Below, piece by piece: positions 1 through 10,721 of a stretch of 64,000 bases of DNA (its first letter is position 1; each line of letters starts with the position of its first letter). The position numbers were made by a program, and so were the translations under genes. Origin of the DNA: Corythucha ciliata (taxonomy: Eukaryota > Arthropoda > Insecta > Hemiptera > Tingidae); the NCBI GenBank assembly GCA_038030265.1, contig CM075939.1, positions 55,099,253-55,163,252 of the forward strand, read 5' to 3'. The notes under the pieces are model-generated. The model was not told where the DNA came from, did no database searches, and was given only the letters and a program-made list of their open reading frames with translations.

Positions 1-129
1 ACCCTGTGAAATGTACGTGTACGATATTTGGTTTTCCGGACGGATTTTTGCGGGCGAGACCCAAGCTCGGAAAATTGGATTTATGAAGAGTGAACCCTCA
101 AAAAATGTAGGTTTTTATTAAGGAAAAGC

Positions 130-474
130 GGTTTCAGAACCTACATCCCAAATCACTTATTAGTGCGTCGTGGTGTGATTCGAGTAGTCGACACTCGAAT
201 CACAGAGGAAGAAGTACAAAATGTAACTGCTGCCGATTTCGGGATAGTAGAAATAGTTCAAGTCAAAAGAATGAATAGAAGAATAACTGATTCCACAACA
301 AAAGAACGTACACTTATTCCCACTCAATCGGTACTGATTACGATACGTGGACAATCCCTCCCAAATAACGTTTACATTTACAACACATGGTGTGAAGTTT
401 CCCCTTTTGTAGCCTCAAATGCAAACATGAAGGTGAGTCATGGATCAAAAACTGCAATGCACGAATTTTACTAG
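130..474 (+). pseudogene. LINE ORF1 (gag-like) fragment
   Basis: An open frame reads FRTYIPNHLL, then VRRGVIRVVD and ITEEEVQN, and later LPNNVYIYNTWCEVSPF. This order resembles the middle of ORF1 nucleic-acid-binding proteins of arthropod non-LTR retrotransposons, which normally continue into CCHC zinc knuckles. No knuckle follows: the frame stops at 474 just after NMKVSHGSK. There is no convincing ATG upstream; the first possible start inside the conserved part is GTG at 163. I read it as a dead fragment truncated on both sides. Its RNA-binding role is known for the family and is not shown here. Confidence 0.5.
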
Positions 475-1011
475 GAACGTAGGCATAGCCAGATGGGGCG
501 CAGGGCTAGGCAGCTGCCCTCCCCTAGACTCAAAAATGTAGATTCAGTTAGGCAGTTGCCCACCCCTAAATGCATTCTGAAAGTACAAATCTTTCAGGAT
601 AATCACATTTTGTTTCGTCGGCGCTCACTAAAAAAACAACTTCACGGATTTCACTAATAAAAAAAAATGTCAACGGGTTTTGTCGCTCAAAAAACGGATA
701 TCGCAAGGGTGACATAGTTCAAAGACCAAATGCGCCGTTTTTGCGTCCTAGAATACCATTTTCGCAGACAGACGCAGATTCAGTATTTGCTCACGAGAGG
801 TGCTACAGAAATGGTGTGGTTCGCTCTATTAAAACTGGTTTGACAGCCTTTTCTCAGCCTAAAAATAGTAAAAACGGCTTATTAAAACGGCTAAAGTAAC
901 TAAACTAACGCCCAAAAATAAAAAACTGTCGATTCGCGTTTTGAAAATTGCTAAAACTGGACTTCACGCGCCCTAAAAATTGGTGGCAACTGGTGAACTT
1001 CTGAAAATGCC
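475..1011. repeat. hAT-like terminus remnant and start of a ~30-bp array
   Basis: No gene is visible. Positions 479-530 read like a decayed hAT end of the CGTAGCCA type seen at 4407 and 8183, followed by a C-rich stretch. From about 830 the sequence becomes a degenerate array with the recurring words CCTAAAAAT, GGCTAAA and GATTCGCG spaced about 30 bp. The array resumes at about 2645, beyond the transposon at 1012-2610, so the transposon interrupts it. Confidence 0.45.
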
Positions 1012-2610
1012 TATACTGCGTTCATCGTAAGAGTGAACGCTCTTGAACCCATTTTCGTTATTTTCACGCAGGCTCCTCCTACTTCTTTTCCCTCTTCGTT
1101 GAAACCGGACCTCTCGGTCTGTGCACAACTAATCTAGAAACTAACTTGAGGAGGACTTATGAAGTCTTTTCTTTGTTTCACTTGCTATTGAGCTGTGTTC
1201 TGGTGCGTTTGTGTGATTTCCTTTTTTATTATTTCTGACTTCCTGACTTTCCTGATTATTTCAAACGTCCTTTTCAGGACGCTCCCTCTGTTAGCTTGTC
1301 TAACTTTTCCTTGTCATTTTTTCGTTTTTATTTTCTCCGATTATCCCGACCTGTCAATTCCGTTTCGTTTTTCCTACTTACCTGTTCTTCGGAAATTTTT
1401 CTCGTTTTTCCTGCATCCTTTACGCAATTAGCACATCCGGAATTAAGTTGCATTGGTGTTTTCGTACAAGAAGACGAAATTGTCTTTAAAAAAAAATTTG
1501 TCTGACTACCACGACGAAATGAATTGCGATAACTTTCTGGAATGGTTTACAACAACTCTTCCTCTGCTGGAGAACAACGCCGTGATTGTCATGGATAACG
1601 CTCCTTATCACTCAATGAAAGCTGAGAAAATACCAAACTCATCGTGGAAAAAAGCAGCAATCATGGAATGGATTACAAGCAAGGGTCAAGAAGCAGATGC
1701 TACTATGTTGAAGCCAGAACTCCTGGAACTCACCAAACAGTTGAAAGGGGACTACGAGAGGTATATTGTCGACGAGGTTGAAGAACAACATGACAAGACT
1801 GTCCTAAGACTTCCACCATACCATTGCGAGCTAAACCCAATAGAGCTGGCATGGGCAATGGTCAAGGGACACGTCAAGAAAAATAATACTTCTTTCAAAT
1901 TGTATGATGTGAAGAAGCTTCTCGAAGAAGGCATTGAGAGGGTCACAGCAGAAAACTGGCGGAACTTCGTCAAACATGTCATCGTGGAAAAAAACAAATT
2001 ATGGGAGACTGACGATATCTTGGACGAATTGACTGACGACTTACCGCGGCTCATCATAAGAGATGACAGTGCTGGCGAAAGTTCAAAAAGTGACGACGAC
2101 TAACTAAAATATTAAATAAAAATAAAATAAAAAACTTCTAGTCATCAATGTTCCTTAATTTTGGATGAATGTTGCCTACTTTTATAATTAATGTTTGCGT
2201 GTTTTATTACGACGTTGTAACGCCTAGCGGCGATAACTATAAAAAAAAAAAAATAAGCGTTTCAGAAACACATAATATATGTGAAAAAAATGAAGACATT
2301 CTCGTGAATAAATTGACTCTTTGCTATAATTTTTGTATCCGACCTATAAGCAACTCAATCAAAGAATGCACGGGAGTGAACACAAAGTTTGTTGGTTCTA
2401 AAAGTGAAAAACTGAAAGCTCAAGGGGCTGTAAAAGTAGAGAGCTCGAGGAGCTGTAGGAGTTGAGAGCGTAGAGAGTTCCCAACATAGTTGTCATCTTT
2501 TTGGCTTGCAGTAGACCCAAGCCCGTCTTTCGCGTAAAATTTCCCTCCTAAACCGTGGGGAACCACCCACCTGCGCCAACAGCGTTCACTCTTACGATGA
2601 ACGCAGTATA
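1012..2610 (+). mobile_element. Sailor-like (DD82E) IS630/Tc1-mariner-type DNA transposon
   Basis: The two ends are inverted repeats of about 34 bp with one mismatch: TATACTGCGTTCATCG... at 1012 and its reverse complement ending ...CGATGAACGCAGTATA at 2610. The outer TA at each end is consistent with the TA target duplication of this superfamily. Inside lies the C-terminal half of a DDE transposase (1453-2103). Both flanks belong to one ~30-bp repeat array (830-1011 and from 2645), which fixes the insertion site. The element is 1.6 kb, and the N-terminal half of the transposase is not recognisable, so this copy is probably non-autonomous. Confidence 0.8.
1453..2103 (+). pseudogene. DD82E transposase, C-terminal half
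   Basis: The frame contains VIVMDNAPYHS, the second catalytic aspartate of the DDE_3 fold, and PPYHCELNPIELAWAMVK, with the catalytic glutamate. I count 82 residues between that D and that E. This long spacing matches the Sailor (DD82E) group described within the IS630-Tc1-mariner superfamily. The spacer is lysine- and glutamate-rich, and the C-terminus is acidic (ESSKSDDD). The first catalytic D and the helix-turn-helix are absent: upstream sequence (1195-1450) is T-rich and non-coding, and the frame opens at TTG rather than ATG. It is therefore a 5'-truncated gene or a last exon whose upstream exons are lost. AATAAA-like signals follow the stop at about 2115. Confidence 0.75.
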
Positions 2611-2618
2611 AAAAGATC

Positions 2619-3230
2619 ATGATTACCCCCCCCCCCCCCCCCCCGAAAGTAGCTAAATCGACCATTCGTGCGCTAAAATTGATCAGACTGGCCATTCTTG
2701 AGCCATATATGGCCATAATGCGCGCTTTTGGCTTGACGGACTAATCAAGCCCTGAAATCAGCCAAAATGAATTCACGTGCCCTGGAAATGCCTAAAATGA
2801 TGATTCCTTTCCTGAAAATGGCAAAATCGACAATTTACGCAACAGGAATGGTCAAACTTCATGGCCTTGGCTTGATGGACTAGGTATTTGAGCCCTGAAA
2901 ATGGCAAAACTGACGATTCGTGTCTTTAAAATGGCTAAAATTACTAAATTTGAACCCTAGAAATTGCCAAATTTACTTCAAGAGCTCTAGAAATGGATTA
3001 CCTGACGAATCGAGCTCTTAAAATGTCTGAACAAGTGACTCCTGCCCTGAAAATGGCGAAATAGGCCATTCGGAGCGCCGAAAATGGCCAACCTGGCTGT
3101 TCTCGCTTTGACTTGGGACGTACTATTCGCTCCTCTGGAAAGACTGACTTTATGCGCCCTAAAAATGGCAATGGCTATTCCAGCCTTGAAATCGTCAAAA
3201 TTGACTCTTTTTGCTCTGAAAAGCTGTGCC
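2619..3230 (+). repeat. Degenerate ~30-bp array, type A
   Basis: After a run of C at about 2627-2644, words such as CCCTGAAAATGGC, CAAAACTGAC and GATTCGTG recur at roughly 30-bp intervals with heavy divergence. This continues the array at 830-1011. The same motif in reverse orientation appears at about 26390-26940 and 53940-56100. No coding sequence is supported. Confidence 0.7.
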
Positions 3231-3990
3231 CAACAAAGTAAAATGTCAATTTTGAAGTAAAATATTCAGTTTTGAGGTAAAGTGATATTTTTTGGGTGGA
3301 ACCGTAAGTTTCAGGGTAAAATCGTCAGTTTAGGAACGTTTTTGAGATGAAATCGTAGTTTTTGGGGTAAAATGACCAGTTTTGTATTAACGTCATCAGT
3401 TATGAGGCAACACGTCAGCTGTGGCGCGAAATCGTCTGTATTAGTATAAAATCGTCACATTTGCGATGAATTTGTCGTTTTTTTTTGTTTTTTTTTTTTT
3501 AAATCACCTGTTTTCAAGGCAGAATGGCCTAAAATCACCCGTTTTGGGGCAAACTTAAGTTAAAGTGTGACATTGTCAGTTTTGGAGTAAATTATCTAAT
3601 TTTGAGGGGAAATTGTCGTTTCGGGTGTAAAATATTCATTTTTGAAATGGAACAGTAAAGTTTAGTTCTAGGTTAGACTCGCCAGTTTCGTGTTAGCATC
3701 TTAATTTGGAGGGGGGGAGGCACGTCAGCTTTGGCCAGGAATTGTACGTTTTTTGTTTTCTTGAACTAAAATCGCCAATTGAAGGATGAAATCGGCAGTT
3801 TTTAGTACTGAGTGGTCTGTTAATTGTAATTAAGTTAATTCGTTTTTGATCCGTTTCGGGTTAAACCCGCCATTTTTAGGCGGAACTCCACCAGTTTTGG
3901 GAGTAAAGACTTGAATTTTAAAAGTTGTGCTGTGAAATTTTTAGTTTAGGTGTAAACACTTCGTCTTTGGCATATAACGTCCTTATTATT
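3231..3990 (+). repeat. Degenerate array, type D (TTTTGGGGTAAAATCGTCAG)
   Basis: A second short-period array follows directly. Its unit reads roughly TTTTGAGGTAAAATCGTCAG, spaced about 20-30 bp, with frequent substitutions and homopolymer tracts (T-run at 3480-3500). It contains no open frame of interest. Confidence 0.6.
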
Positions 3991-4406
3991 CATTAAATGG
4001 TGACGTCATGATAAGCATCAGATGCAGCATTGTTCCGCAACACGACAGCCACTACATGAAAGAGTTGTACCTCACCACTTGTTCTGTGTCATCACCTACT
4101 GTTATGGCACTATAAAACACGAGTACTGAACACGCAAATCGGCGCCATACTTGGTCCCTCATATGATTATAATTATCACCTGATCTCATTGGCAAATAGG
4201 ATATTTTTATTTATTTGACCGCGGTCCGAGTTTTTTTGCTGTTACGATGACATTTTTTTCATTCATGATATTTTGTTTACCCTAACGACTGAGGAACCAA
4301 ATATGGCGCTGAAATCCGTGTTGCAGTACCTGTATTTCAAAGGTTCTCTACTACTGTGTCTTCAGAACAGTTGAGTCCTCCATCATTGGAAAATGTTCAC
4401 TTTCAG

Positions 4407-5215
4407 AGCAGGGTCGTAGCCAGCCCGTGATCAAGGGGTGAGCAGCCAGCTAGGCACGGGTCCACAGTTGGCCTCGGGGGGGGGGGGGGGGGGGGCACGT
4501 CTTGAGAAAAAATGTTAGCGGATGAAATCCAGAAAAGGACATTTTGCGGCTAAGACAGGAAAAACACCCATTCACGGCTAAAATTGAGAAACGGTGCTTA
4601 TTCACGCAGGTAAAATTGAGAGAAGGCGCCAGATCGTGGTTTCTCAAACAAACATCTCGGTAAACATTGCGAAAAAGTGCTAATTTACCGTTTTTACACA
4701 TACACATGGCAAGTTTGCGGGTACAATTGAGAAAGAGCGCGTACATTTTTGAAAAAAGTGCTTATATTCGCGGCTGAAATTAAGGAAAATTGTTCGTTCG
4801 CAGGTGAAATTGGTTTCGCGATGCAACGTCCAAGTCAAAATTAATGAAATTCGCTCACATGCGGGTTATGTGGACCTTTTCACTGCTACAATTTGAAGGG
4901 GGAAAAAATTGCTCAAGGCAGAACTGGGGAAAAGCACTAATTTGCTGCTATAGATTGAGGGAAAACGAATTGGCAAAATTGTCACCGTTTGTTGTTGATT
5001 GATGGAATTGTCGTGGATAAAATTGAGAAATTGCGTTCATCCACAGGTTAAATTGAGGAAAAACTGTTCTTTTGCGGCTGAAGTTGACAGATCGAACGCA
5101 CCAATTCGCGGTTAGGCTATGCCCAGTGCTGGCCGCAATTGAAAAAATAAATAAAAATGCGTAATTTCACGGTTTTTTGAGACATTTTAACGGCTAAAAT
5201 GAAGAAAATGGGTTA
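4407..5215 (+). mobile_element. hAT-like terminus leading into a ~30-bp type-B array
   Basis: Position 4407 begins CAGGGTCGTAGCCAGCCC and continues for about 160 bp nearly identically to 8183-8340, including a long G run (about 4479-4494). Both then pass into an array whose unit is about CTAAAATTGAGAAAAACGC plus TAATTCGCGG (about 30 bp). Two copies sharing a sharp left border and the same order make this the end of one element family. CAG plus GCGTAGCC is a common hAT-type terminus. I cannot find the matching right end. Confidence 0.6.
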
Positions 5216-7222
5216 TTAATATTATTAGTTTTTAAGCCATACAACTTGATTGATGTTATGTTTTTAGGGTTTTGACTTTTTTCTTCTTCTATTTCTTCGT
5301 TTCCTGAGCTTTCGCCTTCTTTTGCTGAAGGCATCGTCAGAGAACTTTTTTTTTTTTTTTCAAAAAACATTAATCAAGAAAATGGGTTGTTTATAGCCTT
5401 CTATTTCGAATTTAATGTCGAAAAACTGAAACTTCTCCCCCGAAAAGTGATAACTGTGGAGCTAAACTTTAAATTTTAGCCCTGAGACGGTAAACAGAGC
5501 TGGCCTTTCCTCTCCCAGTCTGGATGGCACAGCGGGCTAAACACGATTCGCTAGCCAAAACACACGAAATTGCGCGTCGCACCTGCGAAAATGGGATTTT
5601 AGCGCGAAAAATCAGCAAAATCGGTTTCAAAGTTAAGCCGACCCTCGAAATCGGTTTGTCAGCAACGAAGCGAATTTTTGATTTTTGGTGAAACCGATGT
5701 GCGAAAATGTGTTGTTTTTTAGTGAGAAAAATCCGCAAAATTGGTTTTAAGGAGCTAAATATTATAAATTTGTATTTCTGTTAGCCAGATTAAAGGGGGG
5801 GGGGGAGTGTGAAAACGAAGTGTTCCTCGCCGTCAAAAGATGTGTGTGACCCTGGAATGGTCTGGTAATGTGGTTTGGACGTTTAGGAGGCATAGGATCT
5901 GTTATAGTTTGGTGAGCCGCGGGATGGGATTTTATAGTAGGCTATAAGTATAACTTCTACGACTTTTAAAGTGCTGTGAAAACTGACAATTTCACCCTAA
6001 GAAGCTGATAATTCCACGGACTTTCACTCTTCCATGTTTCAGATACCCAGTTACTGCTAATTTTCTTTTACTTCCAAATCAACGGCCAATAATTGACGGT
6101 ATGAGTGAGAATATGCCCTACCAAAGGTGTAAATTCCGTAAAACAGTCACCGTGAAGGGGGCACGTGCCCCTGTAGCAACCTCTCATACCATCGGCCGTC
6201 AAAAAACCGGTGCATTATTCCCATACACAGGTATCTATAAACCCCATGGGCCCTCTAGAAACGTATAATTGATTTTCTATCGACCTTCACACACAAATAT
6301 CGACCCCCACCCCCCCTCCATCACAACAAGGATATAAAGTTAATAATCGAGCTGTGAGGCGCCTTTTCCCTCCCTCCTCCCCTCCACCAGAGCTGTTCGG
6401 ATAGCACGCCCAACAAAACAACTAGAAATGAGTATCATTTAATACGAATGGGACATAAAAAAGAAGAAGATAATAAACAAACAAAAGATACACTGATTTT
6501 TATCGCTACGGCCTCCCAATTTAACGACCCCGCGAGGAGGTTTTTATTCATTTTTTGTCTGCTCCTTATTTAGTTTTTCATGCGTTGGCTGTTAATATAA
6601 TTACATAGACACGGGCGGATGATTATTTTTTATTTGTTCAATACTTCAGGAGTGGTTGAGACAGCCCCATCGTTTTTCTCATATCTCCCCTCTCCTTCGT
6701 AATATAATCTTGATATATCCCGGCAATTCACTATGTGACTGAGAAAATTGCAATGCCTGCAGGCTGCCGTTTGCTTTTCAACTAGATTGTGCCCTTTAAA
6801 CATACCTCAGTGTGACTTTAATTATTGGACGTTGATTTGAACAACAATCACCCCCCACTCCAACACCCACTGCCACTTCTCCCCTCCCAGTTACAAGTTA
6901 AACCAGGTGTACTTTGATTCATTTGCATATTATACGCTTCTCTCCACTTTTTCATCACATTTATTACGTCTTTAAAGTCGATTGCGATCGTATATTTCTG
7001 CCGAATAGGAAGCCGTTCTCTGTCTTTTTCTGTGTTTCATGAATCGTAAAAATAACAACTTGTTGCCGTATTTTTAAAGAATGTCAGTTGGTTGAATAAT
7101 GGCAGCGTACGGTTTGTAACTGGGTGAACAAGATTTCTTCTTTATAAAAATAATAATTATTTATTTGTTCACATTGAAAGAAATTATAATTCGAGGTGTT
7201 TCAATTTTTGGGGAAAAAGTAA
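5216..7222. other. Mostly unannotated non-coding DNA
   Basis: About 5520-5760 holds a weak repeat with the word GAAATCGGTTT (type E, also at 56150-56570). From about 5800 to the gap the sequence looks unique, with pyrimidine-rich stretches near 6300-6400 and 6850-6900. I found no open frame, RNA gene or inverted repeat that I can support. It could be intron or intergenic sequence of the receptor locus. Confidence 0.4.
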
Positions 7223-7722
7223 NNNNNNNNNNNNNNNNNNNNNNNNNNNNNNNNNNNNNNNNNNNNNNNNNNNNNNNNNNNNNNNNNNNNNNNNNNNNNN
7301 NNNNNNNNNNNNNNNNNNNNNNNNNNNNNNNNNNNNNNNNNNNNNNNNNNNNNNNNNNNNNNNNNNNNNNNNNNNNNNNNNNNNNNNNNNNNNNNNNNNN
7401 NNNNNNNNNNNNNNNNNNNNNNNNNNNNNNNNNNNNNNNNNNNNNNNNNNNNNNNNNNNNNNNNNNNNNNNNNNNNNNNNNNNNNNNNNNNNNNNNNNNN
7501 NNNNNNNNNNNNNNNNNNNNNNNNNNNNNNNNNNNNNNNNNNNNNNNNNNNNNNNNNNNNNNNNNNNNNNNNNNNNNNNNNNNNNNNNNNNNNNNNNNNN
7601 NNNNNNNNNNNNNNNNNNNNNNNNNNNNNNNNNNNNNNNNNNNNNNNNNNNNNNNNNNNNNNNNNNNNNNNNNNNNNNNNNNNNNNNNNNNNNNNNNNNN
7701 NNNNNNNNNNNNNNNNNNNNNN
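7223..7722. other. Assembly gap (500 N)
   Basis: Exactly 500 unknown bases. The round length suggests a placeholder, so the true gap size is unknown. Confidence 0.98.
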
Positions 7723-7929
7723 TTCCTGCCTACGACACTGGTTTGGGGCTTGAAACGTTTGTACCGTATTTTTCAAATTTCAAATTGGCAACTCTAAGCT
7801 CGAGGATATCGCTTGTGTCATAATTGCTTTGAAACTCTTATTTTTCAGAGAATTTCATGCAAAAACTCCTCCAAAAGCTCCAAGCAAGGCGCGAAATAGT
7901 ACCCGCTGAGTTTTCAAATTAATATTGAC

Positions 7930-8077
7930 TCTGAAGATGGAAATGTAATTGGTAATTGTTAATTACAAATTACTTCGGAAAAGTGCGTTAATTACCAATT
8001 ACAAATTACCAATTACTAATTGTAATTGAATTACGTAATTCAATTACATGTAATTCAATTACTGCCCAGCCGTGGAC
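7930..8077 (-). mobile_element. hAT-like terminus with AATTAC subterminal words
   Basis: Read on the minus strand, the end begins near CACGGCTGGGCAGTAATTG and is followed by many copies of GTAATT/AATTAC on both strands for about 130 bp. A terminus containing GGCTGGGC or GATGGGC plus a subterminal array of one short word is typical of hAT elements. The partner end is not visible and may lie in the assembly gap just upstream. Confidence 0.5.
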
Positions 8078-8182
8078 ATGACCCATGTTTGCCACCATCA
8101 CGATGAGACCAATAGTGCATTTTCAGAATGAAATGCACTAAAAGCGAAAAAGCATTCTGACCGGAGAAATGTAGTTTCTAGT

Positions 8183-8483
8183 CAGGGGCGTAGCCAACCC
8201 GTGATCAAGGGGTGGGCAGCCAGCTAGGCACGGATCCACAGTGGAGGGGGGGGTGCGCACGTCATGAGAAAAAGTTCTCGTTCGCGGATGAAATTTAGAA
8301 AAGGACATTTTGCGGCTAAGACAGAGGAAAAACACCCATTCACGGCTAAAATTGAGAAATAGCGCTGGTTCACGTTAAACTTGAGAAATAAATCTCGTTA
8401 TTCGCGGTTGAAATTGAGAAAAAACGCCAATTTGCGGTTTCGCGATGCAAAGTCTGGGGCGGAATTAAGAAAATGCGCAAGCA
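8183..8483 (+). mobile_element. hAT-like terminus and type-B array, second copy
   Basis: It starts CAGGGGCGTAGCCAACCC, preceded by TTTCTAGT, which would be the 8-bp target duplication if the other end were found. It matches the copy at 4407 through the shared sentence GTGATCAAGGGGTG, the G run and the first ~30-bp units. The array stops abruptly at about 8483, where MULE coding sequence begins, so a second element or rearrangement cuts it. Confidence 0.6.
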
Positions 8484-8962
8484 GTGATGTTGGTGTATGG
8501 CTTCACGAATCGTTTGGCTTTCCATTTTTAAATCCGCACGAAGTTTGTGACGTATTTTGTGACTGGATTATTCAGATGCCGCAAAATCCTGCAGCTATAC
8601 TGTACGGAGAATATTTACATGACTATTATATAAAAGATGATGCTGTCTATCCACCAACAATGTGGGCCTCCAAAACTTCTGATTCTGACCGTACGACAAA
8701 TGCATGTGAGGCATTCCATAGCCACTTTAAAAATAATTTCGATTCTCCCCACCCTCACATATACAAGTTTTTGGATGAATTATTAGCATTGCAGTGCGAC
8801 GTCTACGCAAAAATTAGCGAAACAGCGTTCCGGGACTGCCGTTGTACCGCAACAAAAGAAAAACAAAGGAAAATCCAGAAGCTGATACAAAAAAATGAAA
8901 ACGGCGACATTTCAAATTACCAATTCGTAAAACTTATTGCCTACAAATTGTCTCCCAAATAA
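8484..8962 (+). pseudogene. MULE (Mutator-like) transposase, C-terminal fragment
   Basis: The frame reads FGFPFLNPHEVCDVFCDWII, then LHDYYIKDDAVYPPTMWA, RTTNACEAFHSHF and HPHIYKFLDELLALQ. This order is typical of the C-terminal part of MULE transposases of animal genomes, after the catalytic domain. The open frame extends 5' to 8381, but that part is translated from the repeat array (RLKLRKNANLRFRD) and is not protein homology. The catalytic DDE region is missing. A second, independent copy of the same region lies at 9603-10385. The downstream cluster of GGGTGTACA words may be its 3' terminal region. Confidence 0.7.
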
Positions 8963-9099
8963 TTGAAAGTTTGATGTAATGCCCTTCCTTTTGAATGCGA
9001 ATACTGACGGTTGTAAATACAATGAAACTATAAATTAACTATTGTGTCATATATAGCCTCTACCTGCTACCTCAGATTTCTTGAATAATGAAGCTGCTT

Positions 9100-9225
9100 G
9101 GGTGTACAAGTTCATTCGGGTGTACATCATGGCGAGTTCGGCCGGGTGTACATGTACAACACGGGTGTACATCATCAAATACGAAGGGGTATACATCGTC
9201 ATTTTTTTTGCTCTCCGGGTGTACA
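9100..9225 (+). repeat. Six-fold cluster of GGGTGTACA
   Basis: GGGTGTACA occurs at 9100, 9118, 9144, 9163 and 9217, with one variant (GGGTATACA) at 9187, all on the plus strand within 126 bp. The spacing is irregular (18-30 bp), unlike a slippage microsatellite and more like an array of protein-binding sites. It follows the MULE fragment that ends at 8962. I infer a subterminal transposase-binding array. Confidence 0.7.
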
Positions 9226-9602
9226 TATACAATTGCCCGAAAAGAAAATCTCGCGGCAGTCGTTCGTTTTGTTGGGCTATAGCCACTGCACTCCCGGCGG
9301 GTCGGACTTTCACTTTTGTCGGGCAGACGCATAGCCACTGCACTCCCCGCGCGGTCGAGGAACGTAATGTGGACCTTGCCATTGCACTCCCTCGCCTTAT
9401 CTCCGATAGATCGAAGAATGAAGCGATCGGTTGCGGTCAGTTACGTAATGGCAGGGCCCGAATCAGTACGTGTGGCTGGTGGAAGTCGCTACCAGAAGGA
9501 CGTGTTTTTCCATCAAAATTTTAAATTTGTGTTTCACAAACGACTGGTATGTGGTGAAGGGCGCTGGTGCTGTGCGGCTAAGTGGAAGTACAATAATAAT
9601 AA

Positions 9603-10385
9603 GGTCTGCCTTATTGTACCCCTGAAGAAGTTGGGGATGGATTTTGTTAGAGGTGGGTTAAATAACGGTTAACTGTTATGGCACAACAGTTAACAATAAA
9701 ATAACTAACGATCAGTTAATCACGTTAAAAATAACCGTTGAAAAATAACTGGTCAATTCAACCAGTTTCTTCTCAACGCTCGGAGATGGCGTTATCTATC
9801 AACGAGTTAACACTTTCAACAGTTGCGGGAGAAGAACTGTTGTCCCTAGCGGGAACGAAACAAAACAGACCAACCAGTTAATTTTTAACGGTTATTTCGT
9901 AACAGTTATTTTTCGTCAACGAACGTTAATTAACGTTTACGAAAAATAACGATAACGCTCATCTCTAGATTTTGTGATTGGGTACTGGATACGCCCAGGG
10001 ACTTACCCAAAGCCAGCGATTACGCTCAGTACATCCATGACTACTATATTTCCGACACCGCTCTTTCCATCCGTCCGTTTGGGCTTGCAGATCAGCTGAT
10101 CTGACAAGAACCACCAATGCTTGCGAGTCATTTCACTCATTTTTCAATAAAGACTTCAACGCGGAGCACCCTAACATCTATATATTTGTTGAGGAACTAA
10201 AAGAAGTGCAATGCGAAGTGTACGGTAAGCTTGAGTCACTCAACAAAGATCGTAGGCGTACACCGGCAAGCAGTAAACTGAAAGGCCAAGAATGGATTCA
10301 AAGATTGATATGTAAGCGCGAAAAAGGATTAGAGCTATACAAATATGTCAAAAGGGTGTCCGCTAAACTGTCGCATGTTAAGTAG
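9603..10385 (+). pseudogene. MULE transposase remnant split by a MITE
   Basis: Before the MITE the frame reads GLPYCTPEEVGDGFCDW. After it, it continues WVLDTPRDLPKASDYAQYIHD, aligning with the copy at 8484-8962 (FPFLNPHEVCDVFCDWII). A frame change near 10075 is needed to pass from HDYYISDTALS to VWACRSADLTRTTNACESF. The rest, HPNIYIFVEELKEVQCEVYG to SAKLSHVK, runs to a stop at 10385. Upstream of 9603 the same frame meets three TAA codons, so the catalytic half is gone. The gene is dead. Confidence 0.7.
9648..9967. mobile_element. 320-bp hAT MITE with 8-bp target duplication
   Basis: Flanked by GATTTTGT at 9640-9647 and 9968-9975. The ends are TAGAGGTGGG and, reverse-complemented, TAGAGATGAG (8 of 10 matching). 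The inside is rich in AACGGTTA/TAACCGTT-type words on both strands. Removing the element and one duplication restores the MULE reading frame across the junction. It is too short to encode a transposase. Confidence 0.88.
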
Positions 10386-10721
10386 TAGGTAGGATGTATT
10401 TCGACGAAGCTTCTTGCTGACTATTTTTTAGACCCTATTCATTGTTTTTGTTGAAATTTTCTACTCGTGTATTTTTAAAGATTTGACGAGGTGGATTTTC
10501 CCACCGATATAGGGGACAGCGTGAGCAACCTCCTCGTGGTGTCCCCCGGGTCACGCTAATAGCTCACATCGGGAGTGCAGCGGCACGTCCATTCCGGGAG
10601 TGCTGTGGTATCGGGGAGTGCAGTGGTGTGGGTGGGCCTCGGACCGTCTGGGAGTGCAGTGGTATGTTTTTCCGGGCTCGGGAGTGCAGTGGTCAACCCC
10701 CGTTTTGTTTGCGGATTAATA

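Larger units (their letters stand above)
9284..10692 (+). mobile_element. MULE element with inverted clusters of a 13-bp word
   Basis: CCACTGCACTCCC stands at 9284 and 9335, with one mismatch at 9379. Its reverse complement GGGAGTGCAGTGG stands at 10614, 10650 and 10680, with variants at 10571 and 10596. The clusters face each other across a MULE transposase remnant (9603-10385), as expected for terminal regions of one element. The outermost ends and the usual ~9-bp target duplication were not identified, so these borders are the outermost words only. Confidence 0.6.

Noticed and set aside
7165..7797. Long open frames across the N run
   Set aside because: They are open only because N bases cannot form stops.
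8381..8483. N-terminal extension of the MULE frame (Arg/Lys-rich)
   Set aside because: It is translated from the ~30-bp repeat array and has no protein-level conservation; the homology starts at about 8484.
9081..9524. Several overlapping open frames across 9.0-9.6 kb on both strands
   Set aside because: They are produced by the GGGTGTACA and CCACTGCACTCCC word clusters and carry no recognisable domain.
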